From Nitrososphaerales archaeon (GTDB lineage Archaea; Thermoproteota; Nitrososphaeria; Nitrososphaerales; UBA183), in the NCBI GenBank assembly GCA_030045755.1, contig JASIEW010000067.1, positions 1-35,741 on the forward strand: a stretch of 35,741 nt of DNA, read 5' to 3'. Within the stretch, counting starts at the first letter, position 1. Every line of letters starts with the position of its first letter. A program made the translations under genes and the position numbers. Below are positions 23,390 through 30,903 of this stretch, one piece after another. The notes under the pieces are model-generated. The model ran no database searches. It was given only the letters and a program-made list of their open reading frames with translations, and was not told the DNA's origin.

Positions 23390-23893
23390 CTATCCTTGTT
23401 CCGCCAGCTTCTCTGTTCGTTCCAGCTCTGCCCTCTGTCTGCTCACCTCCCCCAGCTCGAAGGGGAAGACGATCCACTCGGAGACGTTCTCCAGATAGAA
23501 GTCGGGTTCCGTCCTGCTCCAGGGTTTCCTGAAGAGCACAGCGGTTTCCAAGGACTTCGGCCTCTGTTCATTCAGGTGGCGCTTTACGAAGGCCAAGGTG
23601 TCTCCCTGATCTACTAGGTCGTCGACCACCAATACCCTCCTCTGTGCTATGCTCTCGGTCAGCGTTGAGACAATCCTTGGAGGAGTCCTCTTGCCGATGT
23701 CGTTGTAAGACTTCACGTTGATGAAGTCCACTTTTACGCCCAAGTGGTCGGATACCACCATCGACACCGGGATTCCTCCCCTCGCTATGCCGACTACGAT
23801 ATCGAAGCTCTTTCCCTCGGCGCTGACTTTCTCTGCGAGCGCTTCTGTCAGGTTGCCATACTCTGACCAGGTTATGTACCTGAAGTTGGGCAT
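23390..23893 (-). CDS. Purine-type phosphoribosyltransferase
   Basis: 167 residues. The PRPP-binding motif VLVVDDLVDQGDTL is clear, with the upstream GIARGGIPVSMVVSDHLG loop. This matches the small archaeal/bacterial xanthine or hypoxanthine phosphoribosyltransferase group used in purine salvage; the base cannot be fixed from sequence. Start ATG 23893; a GGGTTAACTAAC element around 23916-23926 could be a TATA box about 28 bases upstream. It converges with the Nudix gene across 24 bases that contain a short GC palindrome. Confidence 0.88.
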   Translation of the reverse strand: MPNFRYITWSEYGNLTEALAEKVSAEGKSFDIVVGIARGGIPVSMVVSDHLGVKVDFINVKSYNDIGKRTPPRIVSTLTESIAQRRVLVVDDLVDQGDTLAFVKRHLNEQRPKSLETAVLFRKPWSRTEPDFYLENVSEWIVFPFELGEVSRQRAELERTEKLAEQG

Positions 23894-23999
23894 CGACCTT
23901 CCTCTGAGCTCATGTTAGTTAACCCTTCGAACGGTGTGTCTCCTGTCGTGCTCGGAAAACGGGAGGAGGACCAGGCGGAGTCGATGTCCGCTTGGCCTC

Positions 24000-25010
24000 T
24001 TATGGACCGCTGCTTATCCAGGTGGATGTGAAGGATTCGCCGTTTCTGCTGAGCGCCGACGGTTCGGCTTTCACGTAGAACGACTGATGATAGACCGGAG
24101 CGTATGGGAAGTTGTAGTCCACCATCACCAGCCAGTACACTTGGGAGCCCCATCCGGATATCCCCAGGGTATGGCCGCCGATGGTTGCCTGCGCATTCGT
24201 GAAGGTCAGTGTGTTCACGGACGTGAGCGCCAAGAACCCATCGTAGTAGGCGCTTTCTTGAATCCACTCCGCGGAGTTCAGTAACGCCCCTTGGACGAAT
24301 GTCAGTGGACTTGTGTAAGACTCGTGGTTTGTGTTGTCCGTTATGGTCGTGGTGCAGTTGGCGCCTGAGACACTGTCTACGGTGGCGGCAACGCAGGTGA
24401 CCGAGGCGGTGATGCTGTCACCACCGTTGACGGTGATGGTGACAGGTTCAGAGCCCGCAGGGTAGAACTCGTACCATGCGTAGTAAGACACCTGTCCGTA
24501 GAAGCAGTCTGTACTGGTTCCTGTCTGCTCGACGGTTCCGTCGACGAGTCCGTCGATTCCGACCCAGACTGAGTTGTCATACCATGTGCTATCGGCGTCG
24601 GTGCAGTTGGTGTTCCTGTTGTAGGGAGCGTTCGAAGACGTCATTGTTGGGACATTCCAAGAGCCTGTCACGTACGTTACCTTTCCTTCCGTCGGAGTCG
24701 GAGGAGAGGAGGTAAACGCCGCGGCACAGGCTGATTGGGTTTCATCACAGACTGCATAGCCTCCCCAGTTGAGCGAATACGCACATTCGCCGCTTGGTTC
24801 TGGGCATGACACGGCCGAGTCTGTTGCAGACGATGCTCCACCGGGCAACGTTGCAGGAGTCATGGGGTGGGTCAGGTGGGTGGGCGATGCTGGCGCAGCA
24901 AGTTCGTTCTGGGTTGTGGTCAGCGGCGTAGCTGAATGCGTTGCTGAAAGTAAGAGAATTGCGGCAGCGATCAAAGTCATTGACGCGAGACTTTTGCTTT
25001 TCGTGGTCAA
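24000..25010 (-). CDS. Secreted glutamic peptidase, family G1 (eqolisin)
   Basis: 336 residues. The N-terminus has a basic start (TTKSKS), a hydrophobic core (MTLIAAAILLLSA) and a Thr/Pro/Ala-rich propeptide, so it is exported. The mature part matches G1 peptidases: SLNWGGYAV, VTGSWNVP, VWVGIDG, catalytic Gln162 in VEQTGTS, YYAWYEFYP, and catalytic Glu248 in NSAEWIQES. G1 enzymes are acid-active endopeptidases best known in fungi and found in some bacteria and archaea. Start is TTG 25010, which gives the charged signal region; ATG 24980 is the alternative. A TTTAATA box lies at 25029-25035. The gene looks more AT-rich than its neighbours, which may reflect transfer. Confidence 0.87.
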   Translation of the reverse strand: MTTKSKSLASMTLIAAAILLLSATHSATPLTTTQNELAAPASPTHLTHPMTPATLPGGASSATDSAVSCPEPSGECAYSLNWGGYAVCDETQSACAAAFTSSPPTPTEGKVTYVTGSWNVPTMTSSNAPYNRNTNCTDADSTWYDNSVWVGIDGLVDGTVEQTGTSTDCFYGQVSYYAWYEFYPAGSEPVTITVNGGDSITASVTCVAATVDSVSGANCTTTITDNTNHESYTSPLTFVQGALLNSAEWIQESAYYDGFLALTSVNTLTFTNAQATIGGHTLGISGWGSQVYWLVMVDYNFPYAPVYHQSFYVKAEPSALSRNGESFTSTWISSGP

Positions 25011-25080
25011 CGTAGGGTCAGTTTCGCTATTAAAGCGCTGTTACGATTGTTCTAGTGATGGTCGACCTGCTCCATATGTG

Positions 25081-25186
25081 TGGGCCGGGGCGGATTCGAA
25101 CCGCCGACCCTGGCGCACGTTCGATTCGCCGTGTAAGGGCTTGGCGGGAGTGTCCTGACGTCCTAACCGAGCTAGACGACCGGCCC
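25081..25186 (-). tRNA. tRNA-Val(UAC) with two small introns
   Basis: Acceptor stem GGGCCGG/CCGGCCC, D arm with GG at 18-19, and T arm GGCGG-TTCGAAT-CCGCC are intact; discriminator is A and CCA is not encoded. The region between D and T arms is 31 bases too long. Removing 16 bases (25141-25156, position 28/29) and 15 bases (about 25110-25124, position 44/45) gives a perfect anticodon stem TCGCC/GGCGA, loop CTTACAC with anticodon TAC, variable loop AGGTC, and a 75-base tRNA. No single-intron model gives a good stem. Intron ends are set by restoring the cloverleaf, and I could not draw a clean splicing motif for each. A TATA-like CTTATTAG lies about 29 bases upstream. Confidence 0.82.
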
Positions 25187-25298
25187 GTTTGCCGCGGGAT
25201 TTCAGACCGCTAATAAGCGTTGGATGCCTGCGCTCCAGAAATGGACGACAGGTCAGATTTATCACCGGGAATGAATTCGGCCTTAGTTAGAGGAGAAC

Positions 25299-26570
25299 AA
25301 GTCGACCAACATCGTAAGCGTTAGGGCTAGGCAGATACTAGATTCACGCGGAAACCCAACGGTCGAGGCCGAGGTCGCAACGAAGCTCGCCATAGGACGA
25401 GCGAGCGTGCCTTCTGGTGCCTCAAAGGGAAAGAGAGAGGCGTTGGAGCTACGCGATGGAGACGCCAGGAACTTTCATGGTAAGGGAGTGTCGGAGGCCG
25501 TTTCGAATGTCAACAACGTGATTGCACGAGGGCTCGCCGGCATCGACGTCGCCGACCAACGCCTCGTCGATGAAACGATGATAGCGTTGGACGGAACGGA
25601 GAACAAGGAAAGGCTAGGCGCTAATGCGATACTGGCTGTCTCGATGGCTGCCGCAAGGGCGGCTGCCAACGGTCGCGGCGTGGGACTGTACGAACAACTG
25701 AGGCACTCGAGGACGTATGCGCTTCCAGTCCCGATGATGAACGTCATCAACGGAGGCGAACATGCGGGAAACGAGCTCGCGGTTCAGGAATTCCTGATCG
25801 AGCCGGTGGGGGCAGAGTCATGCACCGAAGCGGTAAGGGCGGGCTCTGAAGTGTACCAGTCGCTGAAGAGCGTGCTGACGTCCAAGTACGGCAGGGGAGC
25901 AATCAACGTCGGAGACGAGGGCGGATTCGCCCCTCCACTGGACTCCACCAGGGCCGCCCTAGATGCCATCCGGCACGCGGTGAAGGACTCGGGTTACTCG
26001 GAGGACGAGGTTAGGATAGGCATCGACGCTGCCTCCTCTACGTTCTATGGCAAGGACGGTAGGTATCGCATAGACGGGAGGAGCTTTGAGCCGCCGGAAC
26101 TCGAGGACTTCTATTCCTCTCTTCGGGACGAATACGGACTGCTGACCATCGAGGATCCATTCGACGAGGACTCCTTTGAGTCCTTTGCATCTATCACCAA
26201 GCGGCTTGGGAAGAAGAGCGTGATAATCGGCGATGATATCTACGTGACTAGCGTTTCAAGGATCAAAGAAGGGATCAGGACCAAGGCGACCAACGCCGTG
26301 CTGGTCAAGCTCAATCAAATCGGGACGGTGACTGAGACCGAGGATGCGATGGGTGTGACTCGGCGTGCAGACTGGACCGTAGTGGTGTCACACCGTTCAG
26401 GAGAGACAGAGGATCCCTTCATCGCGCACTTGGCGAGCGCGTTCGGGGCTCCGTTCATCAAGACTGGGGCGCCAGCGAGGGGGGAGAGGATCGCAAAATA
26501 CAACGAGTTGATACGGATTCAAGAACAGCTTGGCCCCGATGCCAGGTTCGCCGGAAGAAAGTTCGCGTGA
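25299..26570 (+). CDS. eno: Enolase, start codon apparently AAG
   Basis: 423 residues if counted from 25299. Enolase converts 2-phosphoglycerate to phosphoenolpyruvate. Seen: SVRARQILDSRGNPTVEAEV at the N-terminus, DEGGFAPPL, IGDDIYVT, the catalytic Lys in VLVKLNQIGTVTET, VSHRSGETEDPFIAHLA, and a second active Lys in IKTGAPARGERIAKYNEL. The first ATG/GTG/TTG in frame is GTG 25407, which would delete the conserved first strands. The frame is open back to 25287, and the codon where homologues have the initiator (before STNIVSV) is AAG. A GGAG lies just upstream and a TTTAT box at 25257-25261. A sequence error or a non-standard start is likely. Confidence 0.92.
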   Translation, partial: KSTNIVSVRARQILDSRGNPTVEAEVATKLAIGRASVPSGASKGKREALELRDGDARNFHGKGVSEAVSNVNNVIARGLAGIDVADQRLVDETMIALDGTENKERLGANAILAVSMAAARAAANGRGVGLYEQLRHSRTYALPVPMMNVINGGEHAGNELAVQEFLIEPVGAESCTEAVRAGSEVYQSLKSVLTSKYGRGAINVGDEGGFAPPLDSTRAALDAIRHAVKDSGYSEDEVRIGIDAASSTFYGKDGRYRIDGRSFEPPELEDFYSSLRDEYGLLTIEDPFDEDSFESFASITKRLGKKSVIIGDDIYVTSVSRIKEGIRTKATNAVLVKLNQIGTVTETEDAMGVTRRADWTVVVSHRSGETEDPFIAHLASAFGAPFIKTGAPARGERIAKYNELIRIQEQLGPDARFAGRKFA

Positions 26571-26573
26571 AGG

Positions 26574-26730
26574 CGCAGGGGGTGGGACTCCCGAGCGGCC
26601 CCGATCAGCTTTCGCCCGAGGCGCGCTATTCGAACCCACGAGTCCCTTGCGAGACACAGGCTTAGCAAGCTTGCGCCCTTTAGACTGCGCCTTACCAGGC
26701 TTCCCGTCTAGGACTCTAGGCTACCCCTGC
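26574..26730 (-). tRNA. tRNA-Ser(GCU) with three introns
   Basis: The acceptor GCAGGGG (26724-26730) pairs with CCCCTGC (26575-26581); discriminator G73 fits serine and CCA is not encoded. Three insertions interrupt the cloverleaf: 16 bases in the D arm (about 26700-26715), 14 bases in the anticodon stem at 29/30 (26671-26684), and 41 bases after the T loop at about 60/61 (26587-26627). Removing them gives D stem GCCT/AGGC, anticodon stem CAGGC/GCCTG, loop TTGCTAA (anticodon GCT), a 17-base class II variable arm, T stem GTGGG/CCCAC and 86 bases in all. Intron ends could slide by a few bases, mainly in the D arm. Confidence 0.85.
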
Positions 26731-26756
26731 GCGAGTTTCGACCGGTTTCATGGCCG

Positions 26757-26763
26757 ATAAAAA
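26757..26763 (-). promoter_or_regulatory. T-rich element: SRP RNA terminator and likely tRNA-Ser TATA box
   Basis: The minus strand reads TTTTTAT here. It directly follows the closing helix of the SRP RNA, as expected for an archaeal terminator, and is centred about 28-30 bases before the tRNA-Ser 5' end, as expected for a TATA box. Confidence 0.45.
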
Positions 26764-27095
26764 CGAAGTGGCGGCAGTTCCCCCGGAGTTCACCACCACT
26801 CTCCGCTCCCATCTCACCAGATGGGGAATCCCCCACGTAGACGAGGCAGCGTGGTCGCGTCGCCTTAGGGCTGCTCCCTCCCGGATCTCGCCCGATTCGG
26901 CAATTAAGAGTCGGTGCCTCTCCTTCGAGAGGACTGCCCCTCATGACCGCCCACCTCGGCGTGAGTTCGTCTCCCCCGCCCGGTGCGGGTAACGAGGAAG
27001 GTGGCTTTACCCGAAGGTTGCTGGCCGCTGCATAAAGCCGGTTTCAGCATTCTGGTAGACGGCTACCCTACCTGCCCTACCCACCGCCGACTTCG
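26764..27095 (-). ncRNA. Signal recognition particle 7S RNA
   Basis: Structured RNA of about 332 bases with no protein frame. The ends pair: 27084-27095 with 26764-26774 form an 11-base-pair helix with one bulged C (helix 1). A hairpin GGTAG/CTACC at 27053-27066 and the following GAAACC fit the Alu domain. Helix 6 is a perfect CCTCTC-GAAG-GAGAGG hairpin (26917-26932) with the GNAR loop bound by SRP19. Helix 8 has TCC-GGGA-GGG with AGCAGCC (26867-26885), the SRP54-binding signature also seen in bacterial 4.5S RNA. A T run follows. It targets membrane and secreted proteins together with SRP54 and SRP19. Exact ends are inferred from helix 1. Confidence 0.78.
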
Positions 27096-27109
27096 TCAGA
27101 ACCTCCATC

Positions 27110-27119
27110 GCTATAAGCG
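27110..27119 (-). promoter_or_regulatory. TATA box of the SRP RNA gene
   Basis: GCTTATAGCG on the minus strand, about 20-26 bases before the inferred 5' end of the SRP RNA. The element is nearly palindromic, so it could also fire toward the tail of the tRNA thiolation gene. Confidence 0.45.
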
Positions 27120-27185
27120 TGCTTGCTTTTTCGGCCCGTAGCTCGAAGTGGTCAGACCGGTACTAGGTCTGCGTCGGGGTCGTTT

Positions 27186-28160
27186 CTAAATCTCTGCGGA
27201 GGAAGTGAAGCCAGCCGTGTCGATGGGCCTGGGTCTGCCTTTGGCGTGTTCTGTTATGGCGACCTTCATCTTGCACACGTTGCAGAGTCCGCTTGAGGAA
27301 GGCTTCCCGCAGCTGGAGCAAGGGACTGACTGTTTCCCTCCAGGACGGGCGTAGTGGGATATCACATCCAGGCCTGACCTCAGGAGGACATTCTTCATTC
27401 CGGGGTGGTTCGCTTCCATCATGTTCAGGTAGTCGCGGACCTCGCTGCGCAGCCCCTCGTGCATGTAGGGGCAGCTCACGCTCTGGAACGCTATCTTCGA
27501 CTGATACGCGAACAAAGCGACTTCCGCTTCGTAGATCTCCATGAAGGGTTTCACCCTCCTGACCGGGAAGCTTGCGTCGGAGTACGCGGGGTCGAGCCAG
27601 GTCAACCTGGCAACATCGCCGTGCATCAGGTTCATCATGAAGGTCTGGACGAAGTCGTCCAGGTTGTGCGCCGTTGCAACTACTGAGGCGTTCGCCCGCA
27701 CCGCCGCCTCGTCGATGGCGCGGCGCCGGAAGACCCCGCAGAAGCTGCAGGAAGAGACCTCGCGCTCGTCATCCCAGTCCAGGGCTTCGTCTAATGAGAA
27801 GCCGAAGAGTTCCTTGTAGGAGACAGTGACGTGTTCTATGCCCAGCTCAGAGGTCAGCTCTCTTGCGTGCGCGAGAGCTTCGTCCCTGTAGCCGGCCACG
27901 CCCTCGTCCACGGAGACTGCTACAAGGTCGTCTCCCTCGCTACCAGCGAAATCGTGAAGAACTCGCAACAAGGAGAGGCTGTCCTTGCCCCCGGATACTG
28001 CGACCGCAACGCGTTCGCCGCGACGAATCATGTCATACTTCGATACGGTCCTCCTCGTCTTCGAAACGATCGAGTCCCTGAAGCATCGTTTGCAGAGAGT
28101 CTCACCCGAATAGCTTCGCGAATAGAACGGGACTCCACCACAACGCGAACAGGCACTCAT
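27186..28160 (-). CDS. tRNA 2-thiolation enzyme, TtuA/Ncs6 (NcsA) family
   Basis: 324 residues. Domains: N-terminal zinc site (CSRCGG with CKRCF, residues about 4-26), an ATP-pyrophosphatase PP-loop AVAVSGGKDSLSLLRVL (about 52-68), the catalytic CSFCG segment, ATAHNLDDFVQTFMMNLMHG, the second Cys in QSVSCPYMHEGLRS, and a C-terminal zinc site (CSSCG with CNVCK). These enzymes activate a tRNA uridine with ATP and add sulfur, at U34 (NcsA) or U54 (TtuA); I cannot separate the two. ATG 28160; TTAATAG at 28192-28198 is a likely TATA box. It sits beside tRNA and SRP RNA genes. Confidence 0.9.
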   Translation of the reverse strand: MSACSRCGGVPFYSRSYSGETLCKRCFRDSIVSKTRRTVSKYDMIRRGERVAVAVSGGKDSLSLLRVLHDFAGSEGDDLVAVSVDEGVAGYRDEALAHARELTSELGIEHVTVSYKELFGFSLDEALDWDDEREVSSCSFCGVFRRRAIDEAAVRANASVVATAHNLDDFVQTFMMNLMHGDVARLTWLDPAYSDASFPVRRVKPFMEIYEAEVALFAYQSKIAFQSVSCPYMHEGLRSEVRDYLNMMEANHPGMKNVLLRSGLDVISHYARPGGKQSVPCSSCGKPSSSGLCNVCKMKVAITEHAKGRPRPIDTAGFTSSAEI

Positions 28161-28297
28161 GTGGAAGGCGTCACGTTGCCCCAGCCTCCGCTATTAAGCG
28201 TGGTTCCGGTGAAAGTCTTCTGGGCGGCGGCTTCGCCTTGCACTCGGCGTCTACAGCGTGAACCCTTAAAGCGGCTTTCGAGGTCGAACCACGGCAA

Positions 28298-29542
28298 GTG
28301 ACACAAGAGGAGTTCAAGAAAGTCGAGTTCCAATACGGAGTGATTCTGCTCCGGACGAGAAGGTTCCAGTCCTTCATGGACCGACTGGGCCGCAACAGGC
28401 TATCGAGGCCCACAGGATGGGCTTTGCTCTATTTGATGCCGGTGGCCGCGGCGATTGGGGCGTACATCTTCCTCGACGAGCTCTCTGTTCTTCTCTCACC
28501 GCGGGGCGGGGAAGTAGTGAGCTACATACGGACCATCAGTCCTCTAGCCAACATAGGCTTGCCGGGTATCAATCCATACCTCCCGATAGTCGATGGTTGG
28601 GCGGCGCTGGTCATCGCCATGATCGTGCACGAAGGGGCACATGGAATCGTCGCGAGGAGTCTCGGCTTGCCCGTGAAGTCTGCGGGCCTTCTCTTCTTCC
28701 TCTTCGTGCCCATCGGGGCCTTCGTCGATGTCGACGAGCAAGCAATCAGGACGACGCGCGCGTCCTACGCAGGACGAGTCTTGGCCGCAGGTGCAGGGAT
28801 CAACATCGTGCTGGCGCTGATTTGTCTTCTACTGCTTGGCGTCGTCGTGGGGGCCTTCACGCCTGTCGCATCCGGGGCCGGGCTGGTGACCGTGGCCCCG
28901 AACACGCCGGCGTATAGCGCAGGTCTGAGGTCAGGAGATGTAGTGACGCAGGTCAACGGCCAGAGACTGACCGACCTCAGCACCGTGCTCGGGCCCAACA
29001 CCACGCTGAAGGCAGGCCAGACGATTAATATGACGTACTACAGCGACGGCAAGACGACCACGGTCAACGTGACGCTCGCTTGTTGCGACGTTATAGAGAA
29101 CCTTCAGACCCACCAGAACACCACCTATCCGTACATAGGCGTCATCCAAATCCCGGAGGCGGCCCTCACCGCGACGGTCTCAGGATACTCGGCGCCGCTG
29201 AGCAACGTCTATCTGTTCTTCTGCGTCCCGACTCTGCCTGTCTGCCAGACGCGGGTCCCGTACTCCAGCGCCCTGGCCCCGTTCTTCACGTCGCCCCTCG
29301 GGTCTGTGGCGGTCCCGCTCTCGAATTTCCTCTACTGGATATTCTTCCTGAACTTCAACCTGGCCATCTTCAACGCGCTCCCCATCTATCCTCTGGACGG
29401 CGGGCAGGCATTCATGGTGGGGCTGAAGGCCCTGGGCAAAGGCAAGCTGAGCGAGAGGTCGCTGATGACGATCACCGCCGTCGTGACTCTGGCGGTGATA
29501 GCGCTGATATTGGGCGTAGTAGCCGGACCCTATCTGATCTAG
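28298..29542 (+). CDS. Site-2 protease (M50) with PDZ domain
   Basis: 414-residue intramembrane metalloprotease. It starts GTG 28298, about 30 bases below a CCTTAAA box. Hydrophobic segments lie near residues 45-65, 100-125, 128-150, 160-185, 345-365 and 390-412. The zinc motif is IVHEGAHGIVARSLG (HExxH type) and the third ligand is in NALPIYPLDGGQAF. Between them is a PDZ-like domain (GLRSGDVVTQVNGQRLTDLS, residues about 195-260). Such proteases cleave membrane-bound regulators or leftover signal peptides. The substrate is unknown. Confidence 0.92.
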   Translation: MTQEEFKKVEFQYGVILLRTRRFQSFMDRLGRNRLSRPTGWALLYLMPVAAAIGAYIFLDELSVLLSPRGGEVVSYIRTISPLANIGLPGINPYLPIVDGWAALVIAMIVHEGAHGIVARSLGLPVKSAGLLFFLFVPIGAFVDVDEQAIRTTRASYAGRVLAAGAGINIVLALICLLLLGVVVGAFTPVASGAGLVTVAPNTPAYSAGLRSGDVVTQVNGQRLTDLSTVLGPNTTLKAGQTINMTYYSDGKTTTVNVTLACCDVIENLQTHQNTTYPYIGVIQIPEAALTATVSGYSAPLSNVYLFFCVPTLPVCQTRVPYSSALAPFFTSPLGSVAVPLSNFLYWIFFLNFNLAIFNALPIYPLDGGQAFMVGLKALGKGKLSERSLMTITAVVTLAVIALILGVVAGPYLI

Positions 29543-29580
29543 ACCAGGCCGTTAAATATCGAACGCAGGTTCAATGAGGG

Positions 29581-29847
29581 ATGTCAGCCGTTCAACCTCC
29601 ATCCGGTCTGGCGAGCACGGTACAGAGCCTCGCCCAACAATTCACTTCGATCATGACGGTGATACTGACGACTTTGGACAGCACGGTCATCGACGTCGCC
29701 AGGCTTGCATACATCTCAGTGCTGATGGTCGGACTCCTCCTTTACTATACTCACACAGAACGGAGGTTGGGGAAGGACCTGATCAAGGGAGGCATAGTCC
29801 TGGCGATCCTAGCCGAGTTCGTGTTTCCGGAACTGCTCAAGCTCTGA
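29581..29847 (+). CDS. Small membrane protein, function unknown
   Basis: 88 residues from ATG 29581. GTTAAATATC at 29551-29560 is centred about 26 bases upstream, so a leaderless transcript is likely, which supports a real gene. Two membrane helices are apparent, around residues 40-57 (VARLAYISVLMVGLLLYY) and 70-86 (GGIVLAILAEFVFPELL), with a charged THTERRLGKDLIK loop between. It ends 11 bases inside the convergent pelota gene. The family is not recognised. Confidence 0.7.
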   Translation: MSAVQPPSGLASTVQSLAQQFTSIMTVILTTLDSTVIDVARLAYISVLMVGLLLYYTHTERRLGKDLIKGGIVLAILAEFVFPELLKL

Positions 29848-30892
29848 CGGAGTACCGGAGCAGGGCGATGATCCCTCCGAACGACGAGACCTGCTTCCCG
29901 AACTCCATCGATGAGTCTGCCAAGTACACTTTGCCGCCTTTGGTCTCGATCCCGTTCATGACGCCTACGACTTCGTCCTCGTCCGCCCCCGTCGAGAACA
30001 CGTTGTCGGAAACGACGCAGGACTCGACCGCGCCGACGGTCGCGGAGTCACTCACTCTCGGCAGCGTGTATGCTACTTTCGAGTCGCCGGTCGAGATTCT
30101 CCTGATGGCCTCACTTACGATGCGCTGCATTTCCACCACGACGGATCCCCTGGCGAGCTCCTGGAAGCCTTTGTGCTTGGGCACATCCCTGACCCCATCG
30201 GCCCCAGTCTCGTCGAGGCCCTCTAGCACGCGCACGTTCGCATGTCCGATCCTCTCCCTGATCTTGTTGGCCACGGAATTCTTGAAATTGCCGGGACCGC
30301 TGACTATCACTTCGTCCGTCTCGGAAGCTGCTTGCGCGACAACGCCCGCGACCCTTGAGAGATACGCCTGCGGGCTCTGCTCGTCAGACATCTTTCCTCC
30401 GAGGCCTGACTCGATGGTGGTCAGTACTGTAAGGTGCGAGCCGCTGAGCGCTCCGATTCCCGCTTCCCGCCTGTCCGCGGCCACCAGCACATATCTCGTC
30501 GATGAGCTCTGCTGGCTCCGGACGAGATTCGTGTCCAGCGGGCTCCAATTCCTCTTTCGAAGTGTGACAGCGTGCCCAGGAGATAGAGTGATCGCGTGCG
30601 AGCCCGACTTCGTGACGCTGTCGTCGCTCGCTTCGAGTATGGTGCCCCTTACCCTGATCCGCTCTATGCTGCTGTCGAGGTGGACCTCCTCCACCGAGAG
30701 CGCGATTGTGACCTTCACCCTCTCGCCCCTGTCGGGCCTTGAGTACTCGTCTTCTCTTTTGACGACCCTAGAGCTCCGGGTGACGATTACGTCCCCTCTC
30801 TCAATCAATCTCCGGAGGTTCCAGAGGTCCTCGGCAGACTCGAGTGTCAGAGAACAATGGCCGTGCTTTGGGTCTAGCTCGTTGACTATCAT
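29837..30892 (-). CDS. pelA: Pelota (Dom34), ribosome rescue factor
   Basis: 351 residues. Pelota enters the empty A site of stalled ribosomes and, with an ABCE1-type ATPase, splits them. The N-terminal Sm-like domain has TLESAEDLWNLRRLIERGDV and RVKVTIALSVEEVH. The middle domain carries VLVAADRREAGIGAL and IVSGPGNFKNSVANKI, and the C-terminal eRF1-like domain ends FSTGADEDEVVGVMNGIETKG-type. Length is normal for archaea. It begins 11 bases after dnaG and is likely in the same transcript. Confidence 0.95.
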   Translation of the reverse strand: MIVNELDPKHGHCSLTLESAEDLWNLRRLIERGDVIVTRSSRVVKREDEYSRPDRGERVKVTIALSVEEVHLDSSIERIRVRGTILEASDDSVTKSGSHAITLSPGHAVTLRKRNWSPLDTNLVRSQQSSSTRYVLVAADRREAGIGALSGSHLTVLTTIESGLGGKMSDEQSPQAYLSRVAGVVAQAASETDEVIVSGPGNFKNSVANKIRERIGHANVRVLEGLDETGADGVRDVPKHKGFQELARGSVVVEMQRIVSEAIRRISTGDSKVAYTLPRVSDSATVGAVESCVVSDNVFSTGADEDEVVGVMNGIETKGGKVYLADSSMEFGKQVSSFGGIIALLRYSVRA

Positions 30893-30903
30893 CCGACCCG
30901 AAG

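Noticed and set aside
27120..27185. Possible extra tRNA (GTAGCTC...GGTCAGACC) after the SRP promoter
   Set aside because: No T-loop TTCRA motif and no acceptor pairing on either strand; only a small AGACC/GGTCT hairpin.
26732..27185. Short open frames between tRNA-Ser and the thiolation gene
   Set aside because: The region is explained by the SRP RNA with helix 1, helix 6 and helix 8 pairing; the frames have no start signal or homology.
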